A stretch of 64,000 bases of DNA from assembly GCF_046844695.1 (NCBI RefSeq), contig NZ_CP177354.1, forward strand, positions 2,914,001 through 2,978,000, written 5' to 3'. This document shows positions 53,562-62,757 of this stretch, piece by piece (within the stretch, counting starts at the first letter, position 1; each line of letters begins with the position of its first letter). The stretch is from Pokkaliibacter plantistimulans. Its GTDB lineage: Bacteria; Pseudomonadota; Gammaproteobacteria; Pseudomonadales; Balneatricaceae. The notes beneath the pieces are model-generated. The model did not search any database. It had not been told where the DNA came from and worked only from the letters and a program-made list of their open reading frames with translations. A program made the position numbers and the translations under genes.

Positions 53562-54173
53562 TCAGAACTCGACGCCAGGCTGGGCTTTTATCCCTGCGCG
53601 AAACGCATGTTTGATATCACCCAGCTCAGTAACAGTGTCAGCGAGCTCAATCAGCTCCTTCGCTGCGCCGCGACCGGTCAGTACCACATTCTGATTAGCA
53701 GGGCGGTTCACCAGTGCATGAATGACCTCTTCCAGTGGCAGATAGTCGTATTTGAACATGTAGGTAATCTCATCAAATACCAGCAGGTCATAGCTGTCAT
53801 CCTGCAATAAACGCTTTCCTTCTTCCCAGACCTGCCTGGCGGCGGTGATGTCTGCATCACGGTTTTGCGTATCCCAGGTAAAACCTGTTCCCATGATGTG
53901 GAAGGTTACTCTGTCATGGCCCGCGAAGAATTTTTGTTCACCGCAATCCCATGCGCCCTTAATGAATTGCACAATGCCGACTTTCTGCCCATGGCCGAGT
54001 GCCCGGGCGACCATCCCGAATGCTGAGCTGCTTTTGCCCTTGCCATTCCCTGTCAGAAGAACGATGATGCCACGCTCTTCGGTAGCCTTAGCCACTTGAG
54101 AATCAACATGGGCTTTGAGTTTCTCCATACGGGCCTTGTGTCTCTCGGCACGGTCTGACGGGGCTTGGCTCAT
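53562..54173 (-). CDS. cobO: Cob(I)yrinic acid a,c-diamide adenosyltransferase
   Basis: A 203-residue ATP-binding enzyme (CobO/BtuR) that adds the 5'-deoxyadenosyl group to corrinoid. The P-loop GNGKGKSSSAFG is near residue 45. VGIVQFIKGAW, LLVFDEITYMFKYDYL and NVVLTGRGA are the other family motifs. GGAGGA lies 5 bases before the ATG at 54173. No other cobalamin genes and no recognisable cobalamin riboswitch are nearby, so it may serve corrinoid salvage. Confidence 0.95.
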   Translation of the reverse strand: MSQAPSDRAERHKARMEKLKAHVDSQVAKATEERGIIVLLTGNGKGKSSSAFGMVARALGHGQKVGIVQFIKGAWDCGEQKFFAGHDRVTFHIMGTGFTWDTQNRDADITAARQVWEEGKRLLQDDSYDLLVFDEITYMFKYDYLPLEEVIHALVNRPANQNVVLTGRGAAKELIELADTVTELGDIKHAFRAGIKAQPGVEF

Positions 54174-54328
54174 TGACTCCTCCACGGGTTCAGGGGGCGA
54201 TGCTAAAGCAAAAAGAAATATGGATTGATGAGCGGCTACAGTAACGGCTGTAACCGGGAAGTAAAGCTGCTCATTGCTGTGTTGGGACTGTTCGTTACGT
54301 TGCTCCCCTGACGCAGTGATTTTGAGGA

Positions 54329-55393
54329 ATGAAGGTCGATCACCTGACTATGATGAATTCTGCGTTTAATTCGTTTGATATCAAAGGTTGCGCCTGTCTG
54401 GTGATGGGAGGTGCTGAAGCGGCTGACAGAGCAGTGAGAGCACTGCTGGCGCTTGGCGGCAATGTCAGTGTCTGTGCGCCCGTTCTGGCGGAGTCCATGC
54501 AATTGCTGGCTCGTGATGGCGGTATCCACTGGATCCACAAGGGGCAGCCGGAAGAAGTGCTCAGTCGTCCATGGCAGATTGTCAGTATTGCCACTGATGA
54601 TGCAGAGCTGGATACCCTGTTGCTAGGCTGGGCCAGAGAGCGTGGCCTGCCCGTATTCCATGCTTCATCCGTCTCGGCCGAAGCGGCCAGTATTCCAGTG
54701 TTGTCCTCGGCTGCACGCCACCTTGCTACTACAGAGGTGTGTGCTACTGCAGAGGTGCTTGCGACTACAGAGGTAGTTGCAGATCAGCCCGTTGCAGCGA
54801 CGCTGTCTCAGGACGGTGCTGACCTTACAATTAATGACACTGTCAGCCACGTTGATGAGTGTACAGCGGACCCCGTTTCCGATGAGGTCGGCGCAGGCGC
54901 GCAGCCACTACACATGCCTGAAAGCAATGGAAAGGCTACAACTGAGGAGGCCACCGAGCCTGCGCATCCTGTTCTGATTGTCTGGCATTTACCTGCTGAT
55001 GCCGATATGCAAGCCTTGCCTCAACGCTATGCTGCCCATTGTGCTGATTATCCAGTGCTGCATGAAAACAGCGCAGCGCTAGTCCCTGAGGCCGCCAGAT
55101 CAAACGAAGTTTCCCTGGACGCATTGCCTGCTCATGCTCAGTGGCAGCAGTGGGAGCAACAGGGTGGTGTGCTGCTCTGGGTCGCTTGTTATACCAAGCG
55201 TCAGGAGGCAGCTAATCAGTTGCAGGTGCTGCAAAAACTGCAGAAAACGCAAAATTTCGAGCTGCGTTATTACCGGGCCGCTGAGTTGCAGCATCAGCAA
55301 ATGGCTCCTGCCGCAGTCAAAGCACCGAGTAAACCAAACCGGGGCAGAAGAACAAGCCGCAAATCCGCCCGAAAACCTCAGAAATCCGCATGA
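54329..55393 (+). CDS. Siroheme-synthase-like Rossmann domain with a divergent C-terminal extension
   Basis: A 354-residue protein. Residues ~12-125 resemble the NAD-binding domain of precorrin-2 dehydrogenase (FDIKGCACLVMGGAEAADRAVRALLALGGNVSVCAPVL), though the glycine-rich loop is altered. A low-complexity segment follows with an 18-base repeat (ATTEV/ATAEV/ATTEV, 54724-54780), then an unassigned acidic to neutral domain and a basic tail (RGRRTSRKSARK). No methyltransferase domain is present, so it is not a full CysG. It is divergent from cobO. Both ATGs (54329, 54350) have poor ribosome sites, so the start is uncertain. Confidence 0.6.
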   Translation: MKVDHLTMMNSAFNSFDIKGCACLVMGGAEAADRAVRALLALGGNVSVCAPVLAESMQLLARDGGIHWIHKGQPEEVLSRPWQIVSIATDDAELDTLLLGWARERGLPVFHASSVSAEAASIPVLSSAARHLATTEVCATAEVLATTEVVADQPVAATLSQDGADLTINDTVSHVDECTADPVSDEVGAGAQPLHMPESNGKATTEEATEPAHPVLIVWHLPADADMQALPQRYAAHCADYPVLHENSAALVPEAARSNEVSLDALPAHAQWQQWEQQGGVLLWVACYTKRQEAANQLQVLQKLQKTQNFELRYYRAAELQHQQMAPAAVKAPSKPNRGRRTSRKSARKPQKSA

Positions 55394-55680
55394 AGGCGTC
55401 AGTAACACGCTGACGTCTGCTCTCCCTGCTCATTCCTGTACTACACTCTGACAGTTAGCGATGTCGAGCCGCAGAGATGTCTGTTGCACGGTGCCGCTGC
55501 TTGCTATGACCTAAGGATCCAGCATTCAGTTAACTGGACTGGTGAAAAGTCTCGAGTTGGTAGGTGAGCGTTCGGACAAAACCGGGCAGATGTAATTATT
55601 CGTTTCGATCATGCGCGTTTGGCGTACGACTTATTAAATCGCACAGAGCCAAAACTCATATTCTGTTCAGAGAATCGACT

Positions 55681-57561
55681 ATGACTTTAAAACGGAAACT
55701 ACTTGTCTTTGTCTCACTGGTCATACTGGTGGTCACCACACTACTAACCACTTCTGCTTACTTACAGTTCCGCCAAAGCCTGGAAGCTGACGTTGTTGCC
55801 AAGGTGGTACTTACCAACACCCAGACAGCAGGTCGCATTGGCGAGTGGCTGGATGGCAAGCTCAGTGCAATCAGCACGGTAGCCAAAGCGCAGCCAGCCA
55901 AAGAGTTCCTGACCAAGGCGCTATCTATCGCCAATGACAGCGGTCACTTCTCGGTGGCCTATGCAGGTTTTGAAGACGGCGAGATGGTTTACAGCGACGG
56001 CCGCTCTCCGAAGGCGGGTTATGACCCCCGCAAGCGTCCCTGGTATCAGCTGGCCCAGCAGACACAAAAACTGTCGGTGACTGAACCCTATATTGATGCT
56101 ACCACCAGCGATCTGGTGATCACCGTGGTGATGCCGGGTAAAGATGGTGAAGGGAAGCGCTACGGCGTATACGGTGGCGATGTCTTTATCAATGACATCG
56201 TTAACACCGTACTGGCCATTGACCTGGGCGAGCGGGGTACAGCCATGCTGGTCGATGGCAAGGGGCAGATCATCGCCTACAAAGACAAAAATCAGGTGCT
56301 CAAGCCATTCTCCAACGTGGTGTCCGGTATTAATGCCAGCGAGTTGCCGCGTCTGGATCAGGCTAAGGAGCTGACAGCGGTGACCCTCGATGGCACCAGT
56401 AAGCTGGCCAAGGTCACGCATGTTGATGGTAGTGACTGGTACCTGATGTCACTGGTTGATCCTGATGAAGTATTTGCCTCACTGGATAATCTTCTGACCA
56501 GCGCCATTCTGATCTGTCTGGTGATTTTTGCAGTCTTCATTGCTCTGGCGGTGGTGGGACTGTCTCGCTTACTACGCCCATTGGCCGAGGTCTCTGCAGC
56601 CTTGCATGAAGTGGCCAGCGGTCAGGGTGACTTGACCAAACGTCTGGCTGTTAACAGCAACGACGAGCTGGGTAAGATTTCTGCCAACTTTAACGCTTTT
56701 ATCGAGCACATCCAGCCGATCATGAGAAGGGTCGCCAAGGCGGCGGATGACCTTAATGACGAAGCAGACAAGGGCATGAAGAATGCCGTCCGTACAGACC
56801 ACGAAATCAACCAGCAGCAGCAGGAGATCACTCAGGTAGCGACAGCCATGCATGAGATGGCGGTGGCCGCGAATGAAGTGGCGCAACATGCAGAAGAGAC
56901 GGCACACGCAGCCCGCAGCTCGGCGAAGTCCTGTGAGCAGGGGATGGGGCTGGTGAAGCGTAACCGTGATTCCATCGTTACACTGGCGAGTGAAATCGAA
57001 AGTTCAACCAACGTCATCAATGAGCTGAATCGTCACGCTCAGGGTATCAGCAGCATTCTGGCCACCATTCAGGGGGTGGCTGAACAGACCAACCTGCTGG
57101 CACTGAATGCGGCTATCGAAGCGGCTCGTGCCGGTGAGCAGGGGCGGGGTTTTGCTGTGGTCGCCGATGAAGTGCGCGTGCTTTCTCAGCGTACTCACAG
57201 CTCGACTGAAGAAATTCAGAAGATGATCGAACAGTTGCAAAACACGACCCGCACCGCCGTGCAGTACATGGAAAAGAGTGGTCAGCTGGCCACCAGTAGC
57301 GTTGTCGATGCCGAGTCTGTCAGCAACAGCCTGGGAGAAATCACCGACTCTATTAATCAGATCAGTGATCGTGCGGTGCAGATTGCCAGTGCGGCAGAGG
57401 AACAGAAAGCGGTGAGCGATGATATCAGCCGCAATACGACTTCCATCAAGGAGGTCGCTGATGAACTGGCCGTTGCTGCCGCAGAGTCGCGCAAAGGTGC
57501 AGAACGTCTGACCGATGTCGCTGATCTGCTGAAGCGGGAGATGGGGCAGTTCAAACTCTGA
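55681..57561 (+). CDS. Methyl-accepting chemotaxis protein with dCache amino-acid-type sensor
   Basis: A 626-residue chemoreceptor. Membrane helix 1 (~9-31), a periplasmic dCache domain (~35-275), helix 2 (~280-300), a HAMP domain (~305-355), and a signalling domain with the hairpin tip EQTNLLALNAAIEAARAGEQGRGFAVVADEV. The sensor has Tyr-x4-Arg-x-Trp, then Tyr-x-Asp, then a later Asp (GYDPRKRPWY...PYIDA...GGD), the spacing I recall for the amino-acid-binding dCache_1AA motif. The ATG at 55681 opens directly into the first membrane helix; the earlier in-frame start would add 39 polar residues. Confidence 0.92.
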   Translation: MTLKRKLLVFVSLVILVVTTLLTTSAYLQFRQSLEADVVAKVVLTNTQTAGRIGEWLDGKLSAISTVAKAQPAKEFLTKALSIANDSGHFSVAYAGFEDGEMVYSDGRSPKAGYDPRKRPWYQLAQQTQKLSVTEPYIDATTSDLVITVVMPGKDGEGKRYGVYGGDVFINDIVNTVLAIDLGERGTAMLVDGKGQIIAYKDKNQVLKPFSNVVSGINASELPRLDQAKELTAVTLDGTSKLAKVTHVDGSDWYLMSLVDPDEVFASLDNLLTSAILICLVIFAVFIALAVVGLSRLLRPLAEVSAALHEVASGQGDLTKRLAVNSNDELGKISANFNAFIEHIQPIMRRVAKAADDLNDEADKGMKNAVRTDHEINQQQQEITQVATAMHEMAVAANEVAQHAEETAHAARSSAKSCEQGMGLVKRNRDSIVTLASEIESSTNVINELNRHAQGISSILATIQGVAEQTNLLALNAAIEAARAGEQGRGFAVVADEVRVLSQRTHSSTEEIQKMIEQLQNTTRTAVQYMEKSGQLATSSVVDAESVSNSLGEITDSINQISDRAVQIASAAEEQKAVSDDISRNTTSIKEVADELAVAAAESRKGAERLTDVADLLKREMGQFKL

Positions 57562-57584
57562 TACGCATATAGCAGACTGTGGTA

Positions 57585-57606
57585 AGGCCGCCTTCGGGCG
57601 GCTTTG
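57585..57606 (+). terminator. Terminator of the chemoreceptor gene
   Basis: GCCGCC-TTCG-GGCGGC forms a stable tetraloop hairpin followed by TTTGTCGTTT, 25 bases after the stop. Confidence 0.85.
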
Positions 57607-57750
57607 TCGTTTATCTGATCACTCAGGCTGAAAGTCGATTGCTTGTTGCGGTGCATTAGACTAATTCGTCACATCGTTCGCTTAGTTTGTGGTGTGAAGC
57701 TGCTACTATGCGCAGGCATATATTTACATCTGATCCTCAAGGAGCAACCC

Positions 57751-58254
57751 ATGCGTCTCGATCTTCTGCCTGATTTGTGTGATGCCTTTCCTGATGATGT
57801 CCGTGTCGTTGAGCCCATGTTCAGCTGCTACGGCGGCCGCCTCAGTTACGGTGGTGAAATCGTTACCATCAAGTGTTTTGAAGATAACTCGCTGGTCAAA
57901 GAGCAGGTTGCGTTGCCCGGGGAAGGTAAGGTGCTGGTTGTCGACGGTGGCGGCTCCATGCGCCATGCGCTGTGTGGCGATCTGATGGCGGAACAGGCTA
58001 TGAGCAATGGCTGGGAAGGTATTATCGTCTACGGTTGTATCCGTGATGCAGGGCTGATCGGTGAGATGGACATCGGTGTTCATGCACTGGCGACCTTCCC
58101 GGTGAAAAGTAACCGTCGTGGTCTGGGCGATCTCAATGTGCCCGTGCGTTTTGGCGGTGTGGAGTTTATTCCCGGTCAGTATGTCTACGCGGACATGAAC
58201 GGAGTGCTGGTCTCTGCCAAACCATTAGAGCTGCCAGAAGAAGACGAAGAGTAA
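57751..58254 (+). CDS. rraA: Ribonuclease E activity regulator RraA
   Basis: A 167-residue protein that binds and inhibits RNase E in the family's characterised members. VLVVDGGGSMRHALCGDLMAEQA and GWEGIIVYGCIRDAGLIG are diagnostic, and the acidic end ELPEEDEE is usual. The ATG at 57751 has AAGGAG 6 bases upstream; the in-frame extension back to 57643 has no support. It stands alone with terminators on both sides, convergent with astA. The family is sometimes annotated as an aldolase or demethylmenaquinone methyltransferase in error. Confidence 0.95.
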   Translation: MRLDLLPDLCDAFPDDVRVVEPMFSCYGGRLSYGGEIVTIKCFEDNSLVKEQVALPGEGKVLVVDGGGSMRHALCGDLMAEQAMSNGWEGIIVYGCIRDAGLIGEMDIGVHALATFPVKSNRRGLGDLNVPVRFGGVEFIPGQYVYADMNGVLVSAKPLELPEEDEE

Positions 58255-58282
58255 GTGACGTTGTTGCTGACCTCGAAGTAGC

Positions 58283-58320
58283 AAACAATCAGGCCGACAT
58301 CATGTCGGCCTGATTGTTTT
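58283..58320. terminator. Bidirectional terminator between rraA and astA
   Basis: AACAATCAGGCCGACAT and ATGTCGGCCTGATTGTT form a near-perfect inverted repeat with TTTT on each side. It serves the convergent rraA and astA transcripts. Confidence 0.92.
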
Positions 58321-58343
58321 CCGGTGAAGGTCAGTAGCGCATA

Positions 58344-59390
58344 TCAGAGACGGTAGCGTTCGCGGTAATAACCATCGACGGCGACAATACGCACGCTATC
58401 GCCTTCGCTGATCTGCAGGGCATCCGCCAGCTGCTGGGAAAGCAGTACGCGGTCATGTTCCAGCACTTTGACTGGCGCAATTGTACAGCGGTAGTTTTCC
58501 AGCCCGCGGTTGCTGATCAGATACAGTTCTTCGTCTTCCGCCACATCGCCGATTCGGGCCACTTTCAGCCGACTGTTGCGGATTGAGTTCAGTTCGGTCA
58601 GTTCCGCTTCCACGGTAGGGCCGCCATCAAAAATGTCGATGTAGCCCACGTGCTTAAATCCTTCCTTCTCCAGCAGGCGCAAGGCAGGTTTTGTCTTGGG
58701 GTGAACCTGACTGATGGCATCACGTGCCTGTTTGGACAGCAGGTTGACGTAGAGAGGGTATTTCGGCATCAACTCGGCAATAAACACCTTGTTACCCATA
58801 CCTACCAGATAGTCCGCACGAGCGAAGTCGATTTTAAAGAAGTTCTCGCCCAGCCAGCCCCAAAACGGTGACTGCCCATTTTCGTCAGAGTAGCCGCGCA
58901 TCTCGGCGATCACCTTGTTGCTGAAGCGCTCAGGAAAGTCCGCCAGAAACAGGAAGCGTGATTTGGACAGCAGGCGGCCATTGGTACCTGAACGGTAGGG
59001 CTCGCGCAGGAACAATGTGCAAATTTCAGTACAGCCGGTGTAGTGATTGCAGAGAATCAACACTTCCATCTTGTTATGTACGCCCAGTTCCTGAGAGGCG
59101 TGAACCACAACGCTTCGATGGTAATGATAGAAAGGGGATGACATACCCACCGAAGCTACAATGGCCGTGGTCCCGACGATTTCGCCAGTGGCCTGATCTT
59201 CGAGTACGAACAGGTAGTTTTCCTCACCTGGCTGGGTAATGTTTTTGGCGAAGGACTCTTTCGATGTGGCGATCTTGTCCTGCAAAATTTCTTCATTGAG
59301 AGGCAGCGAGGTAAAACCTACACCGGATTCTTCGGCAATGGTGTACAGCGCCGGATAATCTTCAGGTTCTATAGGGCGAATAACCAGCAT
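58344..59390 (-). CDS. astA: Arginine N-succinyltransferase
   Basis: A 348-residue GNAT-fold enzyme that transfers succinyl from succinyl-CoA to arginine, the first step of the AST arginine catabolic pathway. MLVIRPIEPEDYPALY opens the protein, GVGFTSLPLNEE, CTLFLREPYRSGTNGRLLSKSRFLFLADF and FFKIDFARADYL are family motifs. The ATG at 59390 has GGTGA 6 bases upstream; the long upstream extension is not coding. No astB, astC, astD or astE lies nearby, so the rest of the pathway must be elsewhere. Confidence 0.95.
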   Translation of the reverse strand: MLVIRPIEPEDYPALYTIAEESGVGFTSLPLNEEILQDKIATSKESFAKNITQPGEENYLFVLEDQATGEIVGTTAIVASVGMSSPFYHYHRSVVVHASQELGVHNKMEVLILCNHYTGCTEICTLFLREPYRSGTNGRLLSKSRFLFLADFPERFSNKVIAEMRGYSDENGQSPFWGWLGENFFKIDFARADYLVGMGNKVFIAELMPKYPLYVNLLSKQARDAISQVHPKTKPALRLLEKEGFKHVGYIDIFDGGPTVEAELTELNSIRNSRLKVARIGDVAEDEELYLISNRGLENYRCTIAPVKVLEHDRVLLSQQLADALQISEGDSVRIVAVDGYYRERYRL

Positions 59391-59654
59391 AGCTTCACCT
59401 TTGTTGAGTAAGTGGTCCTGACCAGCCTGATCTTTGCGCTCATGTTGACGATCTGTGCATGTTACGCCCATGTCCTGGGCGAAGATCGAGAGCAGGATCT
59501 TGCTTCGCCAGTCTGGCGTACAGCAGGTCCTAAACGTGTTCTTATAAAGAGCATACAGAAATAAGTCCAGTCCAGGTCGCATTCGGCCAAGATCGTGGCA
59601 CAGTTGAATAAGTTGATAATTTTCAGTGAGTTAATAGGGGCTTGGGAGTATCGA

Positions 59655-60269
59655 ATGGCGGTTGTTGAGATGGCGTCTGGTTTGGCACAGTATCGTTCCT
59701 GGATATTTGATCTGGACGGGACGCTGATTTGTAATCCACTGGATTTTGTCGGGATGCGCGAAGCGCTGGGTATTGCGGCCGGAGTCGATATTCTGGCGTA
59801 TGTCGGCAGTCTGGATGAGGCCCAGCAGCGAGAGGCTGAGGCCATCGTAACGGCCTTTGAGGTTCGTGCTGCCGAGCAGTCAACGGTGATGCCCGGTGCA
59901 CGTGAAGTGCTGGTCAAGCTGCAGGAAAAGCACGCGCAGGGTTATCGTGTCGGGGTGCTGAGTCGTAATCATCGTCAGGCTGTTCTGGCAGGTCTGCATC
60001 ACAGCGAGCTGCTGTCGTTTTTCGCGGAAGACTGCATTCTGGCAAGGGAAGATGCGGCAGCTAAGCCAGACCCTGCGGGTATTCACAAGCTGCTCAGCTT
60101 CTGGCAGGCCAGCACTTCTACCGCCGTCATGGTGGGGGACTTTCACTATGATCTCTCGGCTGGGCGGGCCGCCGGTGTGGCAACGCTTCTGGTAGGCAGA
60201 GAATCCCTATGGCCCGCGCTGACGGATCATCACTATGTTGACTGGAGTGACGTGCTGAGCGCTCTTTAA
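59655..60269 (+). CDS. HAD-superfamily phosphatase
   Basis: A 204-residue haloacid-dehalogenase-type hydrolase. Motif I WIFDLDGTL has the nucleophile Asp; motif II is LSRN; motif III Lys is in KPDPAG; motif IV is VGDFHYDLSAG. The small cap (residues ~30-75) suggests a phosphoglycolate-phosphatase-like substrate, but that is a guess. GGGAG lies 8 bases before the ATG at 59655. It is divergent from astA. Confidence 0.87.
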   Translation: MAVVEMASGLAQYRSWIFDLDGTLICNPLDFVGMREALGIAAGVDILAYVGSLDEAQQREAEAIVTAFEVRAAEQSTVMPGAREVLVKLQEKHAQGYRVGVLSRNHRQAVLAGLHHSELLSFFAEDCILAREDAAAKPDPAGIHKLLSFWQASTSTAVMVGDFHYDLSAGRAAGVATLLVGRESLWPALTDHHYVDWSDVLSAL

Positions 60270-60305
60270 CGACTCGTTTTCAATTACGTTAAGCTCTGTT
60301 GGTGT

Positions 60306-61715
60306 TCAGGCAGAGATTTCTTTCAGGGCCTGAAAGCTGTCCAGTACGCGCTGGCGTGCAAATTTGTGGTCAACCATCGGTGCGGGATAGTTGGCTACCT
60401 TGCCAGCGAGCCAGGGCGAGTGGATCGTCTTGTTATCAAGATGAGCCAGCTCAGGGACAAAGCGACGGATAAAGCGGCCTTCAGGATCAAACTTTTCTGA
60501 TTGGCTGACTGGGTTGAAGATGCGGAAGTAGGGTGCAGCATCGGTGCCGGTCGATGCACTCCACTGCCAGCCACCGTTATTGGCGGCCAGATCACCATCA
60601 ACCAGTTTGCTCATGAAATAGGCTTCACCGAGCCGCCAGTCCAGTAACAGGTGCTTGCTGAGGAACATGGCCGTTACCATGCGCAGACGATTATGCATCC
60701 AGCCTGTCTGGTTGAGCTGGCGCATAGCAGCATCGACCAGTGGATAGCCGGTTTGTCCCTGTTGCCAGCGTTGCAGATCACTGTCGCTGTGACGCCAGGC
60801 CAGCGCTTCGGTATCCTGCTTGAAGGCTCTGTGTTTACTGACACGAGGGAAGCCCACCAGAATATGCTTGTAAAAGTCCCGCCAGATCAGCTCGTTGATC
60901 CAGGCTTCTGCGCCCTGATGGGCTCGTGCCTCTGGCAGTCGCGACAGCGCATAGTGCAGGCAGGTGCGGGGTGAAATGATCCCCAATGCCAGATAGGGAG
61001 ACAGGGTGCTGGTGCCCGGTTGTGAAGGAATGTCTCGCAGCTGCCCGTACAGCGGCAGCTTTCGTTCAACGAACAGCTCCAGACGTCTGATCGCTTCTTC
61101 TTCACCTGCTGGCCAAAGATCGGCGCGCAGCCCGGCTTCATCAGCTTCCAGCCAGCACGGTATGCCGTCGGCTGTCACCGCGCTGGCGGGGCAGGCAGGC
61201 GGTACGGGATAGCTTTGGGGGGGCTGTTGAGTGAGTGTGGGCCAGATGTTTTTCTTGAACGGGGTGAATACGGTGTAGTACTCGCCTTTGCCAGTCAGCA
61301 CTGAGCCGGGCTCATGGAAGACCTGATCGGTGTAACGCTGGATTTCGATCCCGGCCTGCACAGCAAGGCGTGCGAGTTCTTCTTCACACTGGCGTTCATT
61401 CCACTCGTAGTGGCGATTCATGTGGATGGCTGTACAGCCCAGCTGCAGTGACAGATCCAGAATCTGTTGTGGCAGGCCAGTAAAATTGGCAGTTTCAATG
61501 ACCTTCAGAGGAATATTCAATTGCGCCAGCGACGACTTCAGCGTCAGCAGGCTTCTATAATACAGGCTCTGTTTGACTGGTGCGTCACCATGGCTTTGCC
61601 ACTGCTCCGGGGTGATGGCTACCACTGCGGTGACCGGTTGTCCACGCTTGCAGGCGTAGTAAAGGGCAGTGTTATCGAGGGTGCGCAGATCGTTGCGAAA
61701 CCACACTAGTTGCAT
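60306..61715 (-). CDS. phrB: Deoxyribodipyrimidine photolyase
   Basis: A 469-residue class I CPD photolyase that repairs UV-induced pyrimidine dimers using light and FAD. The N-terminal alpha/beta domain starts MQLVWFRNDLRTLDN. The FAD-binding half has GTSTLSPYLALGIISPR, ELIWRDFYKHIL, the dimer-site DAAMRQLNQTGWMHNRLRMVTAMFLSKHLLLDW and WQWSASTGTDAAPYFRIFNP. GGAG lies 9 bases before the ATG. It begins 34 bases after the LitR-like regulator gene, forming a light-response operon. Confidence 0.96.
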   Translation of the reverse strand: MQLVWFRNDLRTLDNTALYYACKRGQPVTAVVAITPEQWQSHGDAPVKQSLYYRSLLTLKSSLAQLNIPLKVIETANFTGLPQQILDLSLQLGCTAIHMNRHYEWNERQCEEELARLAVQAGIEIQRYTDQVFHEPGSVLTGKGEYYTVFTPFKKNIWPTLTQQPPQSYPVPPACPASAVTADGIPCWLEADEAGLRADLWPAGEEEAIRRLELFVERKLPLYGQLRDIPSQPGTSTLSPYLALGIISPRTCLHYALSRLPEARAHQGAEAWINELIWRDFYKHILVGFPRVSKHRAFKQDTEALAWRHSDSDLQRWQQGQTGYPLVDAAMRQLNQTGWMHNRLRMVTAMFLSKHLLLDWRLGEAYFMSKLVDGDLAANNGGWQWSASTGTDAAPYFRIFNPVSQSEKFDPEGRFIRRFVPELAHLDNKTIHSPWLAGKVANYPAPMVDHKFARQRVLDSFQALKEISA

Positions 61716-61749
61716 CGTTAGTTCTCCACCTGAATCCGGTTGCGGGTGT

Positions 61750-62685
61750 TCAGCTGCCGGGTTGTAGCAGTTTGCGCATCAACAAATGGGGTGCTTCGGT
61801 TGACGTCTGAATCGCCAGCTCTGCAAACGCCTGTTGGTGTATCTGGCTGCAATGCCCGTGCATGGCGATGGCCAGATGGGGATAGAGCTGTCGCAGTCTG
61901 GGTAATTCGCTGAGCACCATTGAGCGATCCAGACGCTGATCGCTATGCAGCAGCAGGGCATCGGCCTGGGTGTGGTCCAGTGCCAGAGGAATTTCTCTGA
62001 TGGGGATGGCAGTACCGAGGCTGATCACGCGAAAGCCCAGTGCACTGGCAATAGCACCTTGCAGAAGCAGTTCAACCTCCTCTGTGTCACTGGTCAGGCC
62101 TGCCAGTAACAGGGTCTTTCCCGGTTGAGTGCGATTGGCATGAAACAGCCGCATACCCAGCTTGGTACGCAGATAACCAAACAGGAATTGTTTCTCCAGT
62201 GCAGCGCCGACAGGAAGATTCAGCCATTCCTGTTGCAGCTGTGTCAGCAAGGGCTGGATCAGGCGCTGTACCACACTTTCTACCGGGTAGAGAGCCAGTG
62301 CCTGATTGAGGGCGTCGTCGAGGCGGTTGTCGTTAAAGCTTTTAACCGCGGTATGCATCTGGGTGAAATACAGTTGCCAGGTATTGTCAGTGTCATCCAC
62401 TAAAGCAGCGGCGGGTTCCGGGCGATCAAGCAGCTCGCGTACCCGGCTGATAGCGACACCGCGGTCCAGCCATTCGAGAATGCATTGCACCCGTGTTACG
62501 TGCTCGGTGCTGTATAAACGATGGCCCTTGCTGGTGCGTAATGGTTTGATCAGTCCATAGCGACGTTCCCACGCGCGCAGGGTGACCGAATTGACGCCGG
62601 TCTGACGCGATACCTCACGGATCGGAAAGAGGGCTTCTTCGTCTGGAAGGGGGGTGTCGGATTGTAATATGGGTGTATCGGACAT
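61750..62685 (-). CDS. LitR/CarH-like MerR regulator lacking cobalamin ligands
   Basis: A 311-residue regulator. A MerR winged helix (~20-90: FPIREVSRQTGVNSVTLRAWERRYGLIKPLRTSKGHRLY) is followed by a helical bundle and a Rossmann-like cobalamin-binding fold (~160-300). Photosensory CarH/LitR proteins bind adenosylcobalamin through ExH and DxHxxG motifs. Here ExH reads ALEKQF and the DxHxxG position reads SDTEEVELL, without the ligand histidine. It probably does not bind B12 and may be controlled by another signal. It precedes phrB in one operon and is divergent from hemH. The ATG at 62685 has only a weak ribosome site. Confidence 0.85.
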   Translation of the reverse strand: MSDTPILQSDTPLPDEEALFPIREVSRQTGVNSVTLRAWERRYGLIKPLRTSKGHRLYSTEHVTRVQCILEWLDRGVAISRVRELLDRPEPAAALVDDTDNTWQLYFTQMHTAVKSFNDNRLDDALNQALALYPVESVVQRLIQPLLTQLQQEWLNLPVGAALEKQFLFGYLRTKLGMRLFHANRTQPGKTLLLAGLTSDTEEVELLLQGAIASALGFRVISLGTAIPIREIPLALDHTQADALLLHSDQRLDRSMVLSELPRLRQLYPHLAIAMHGHCSQIHQQAFAELAIQTSTEAPHLLMRKLLQPGS

Positions 62686-62757
62686 GGTTAACGTGCTCTG
62701 TTTGCGGTGGATCCTGCTACCACAGGGCTGAGTGTTTGCTGTTCTGTGCAATTTGTC

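Noticed and set aside
53370..54328. Possible cobalamin riboswitch near cobO
   Set aside because: The gaps on either side of cobO are short (under 200 bases) and contain no B12-box-like sequence or suitable fold.
54724..54780. Short tandem repeats, considered as CRISPR-like or VNTR
   Set aside because: The 18-base units are in frame, imperfect and only three, with no spacers. They are a coding repeat.
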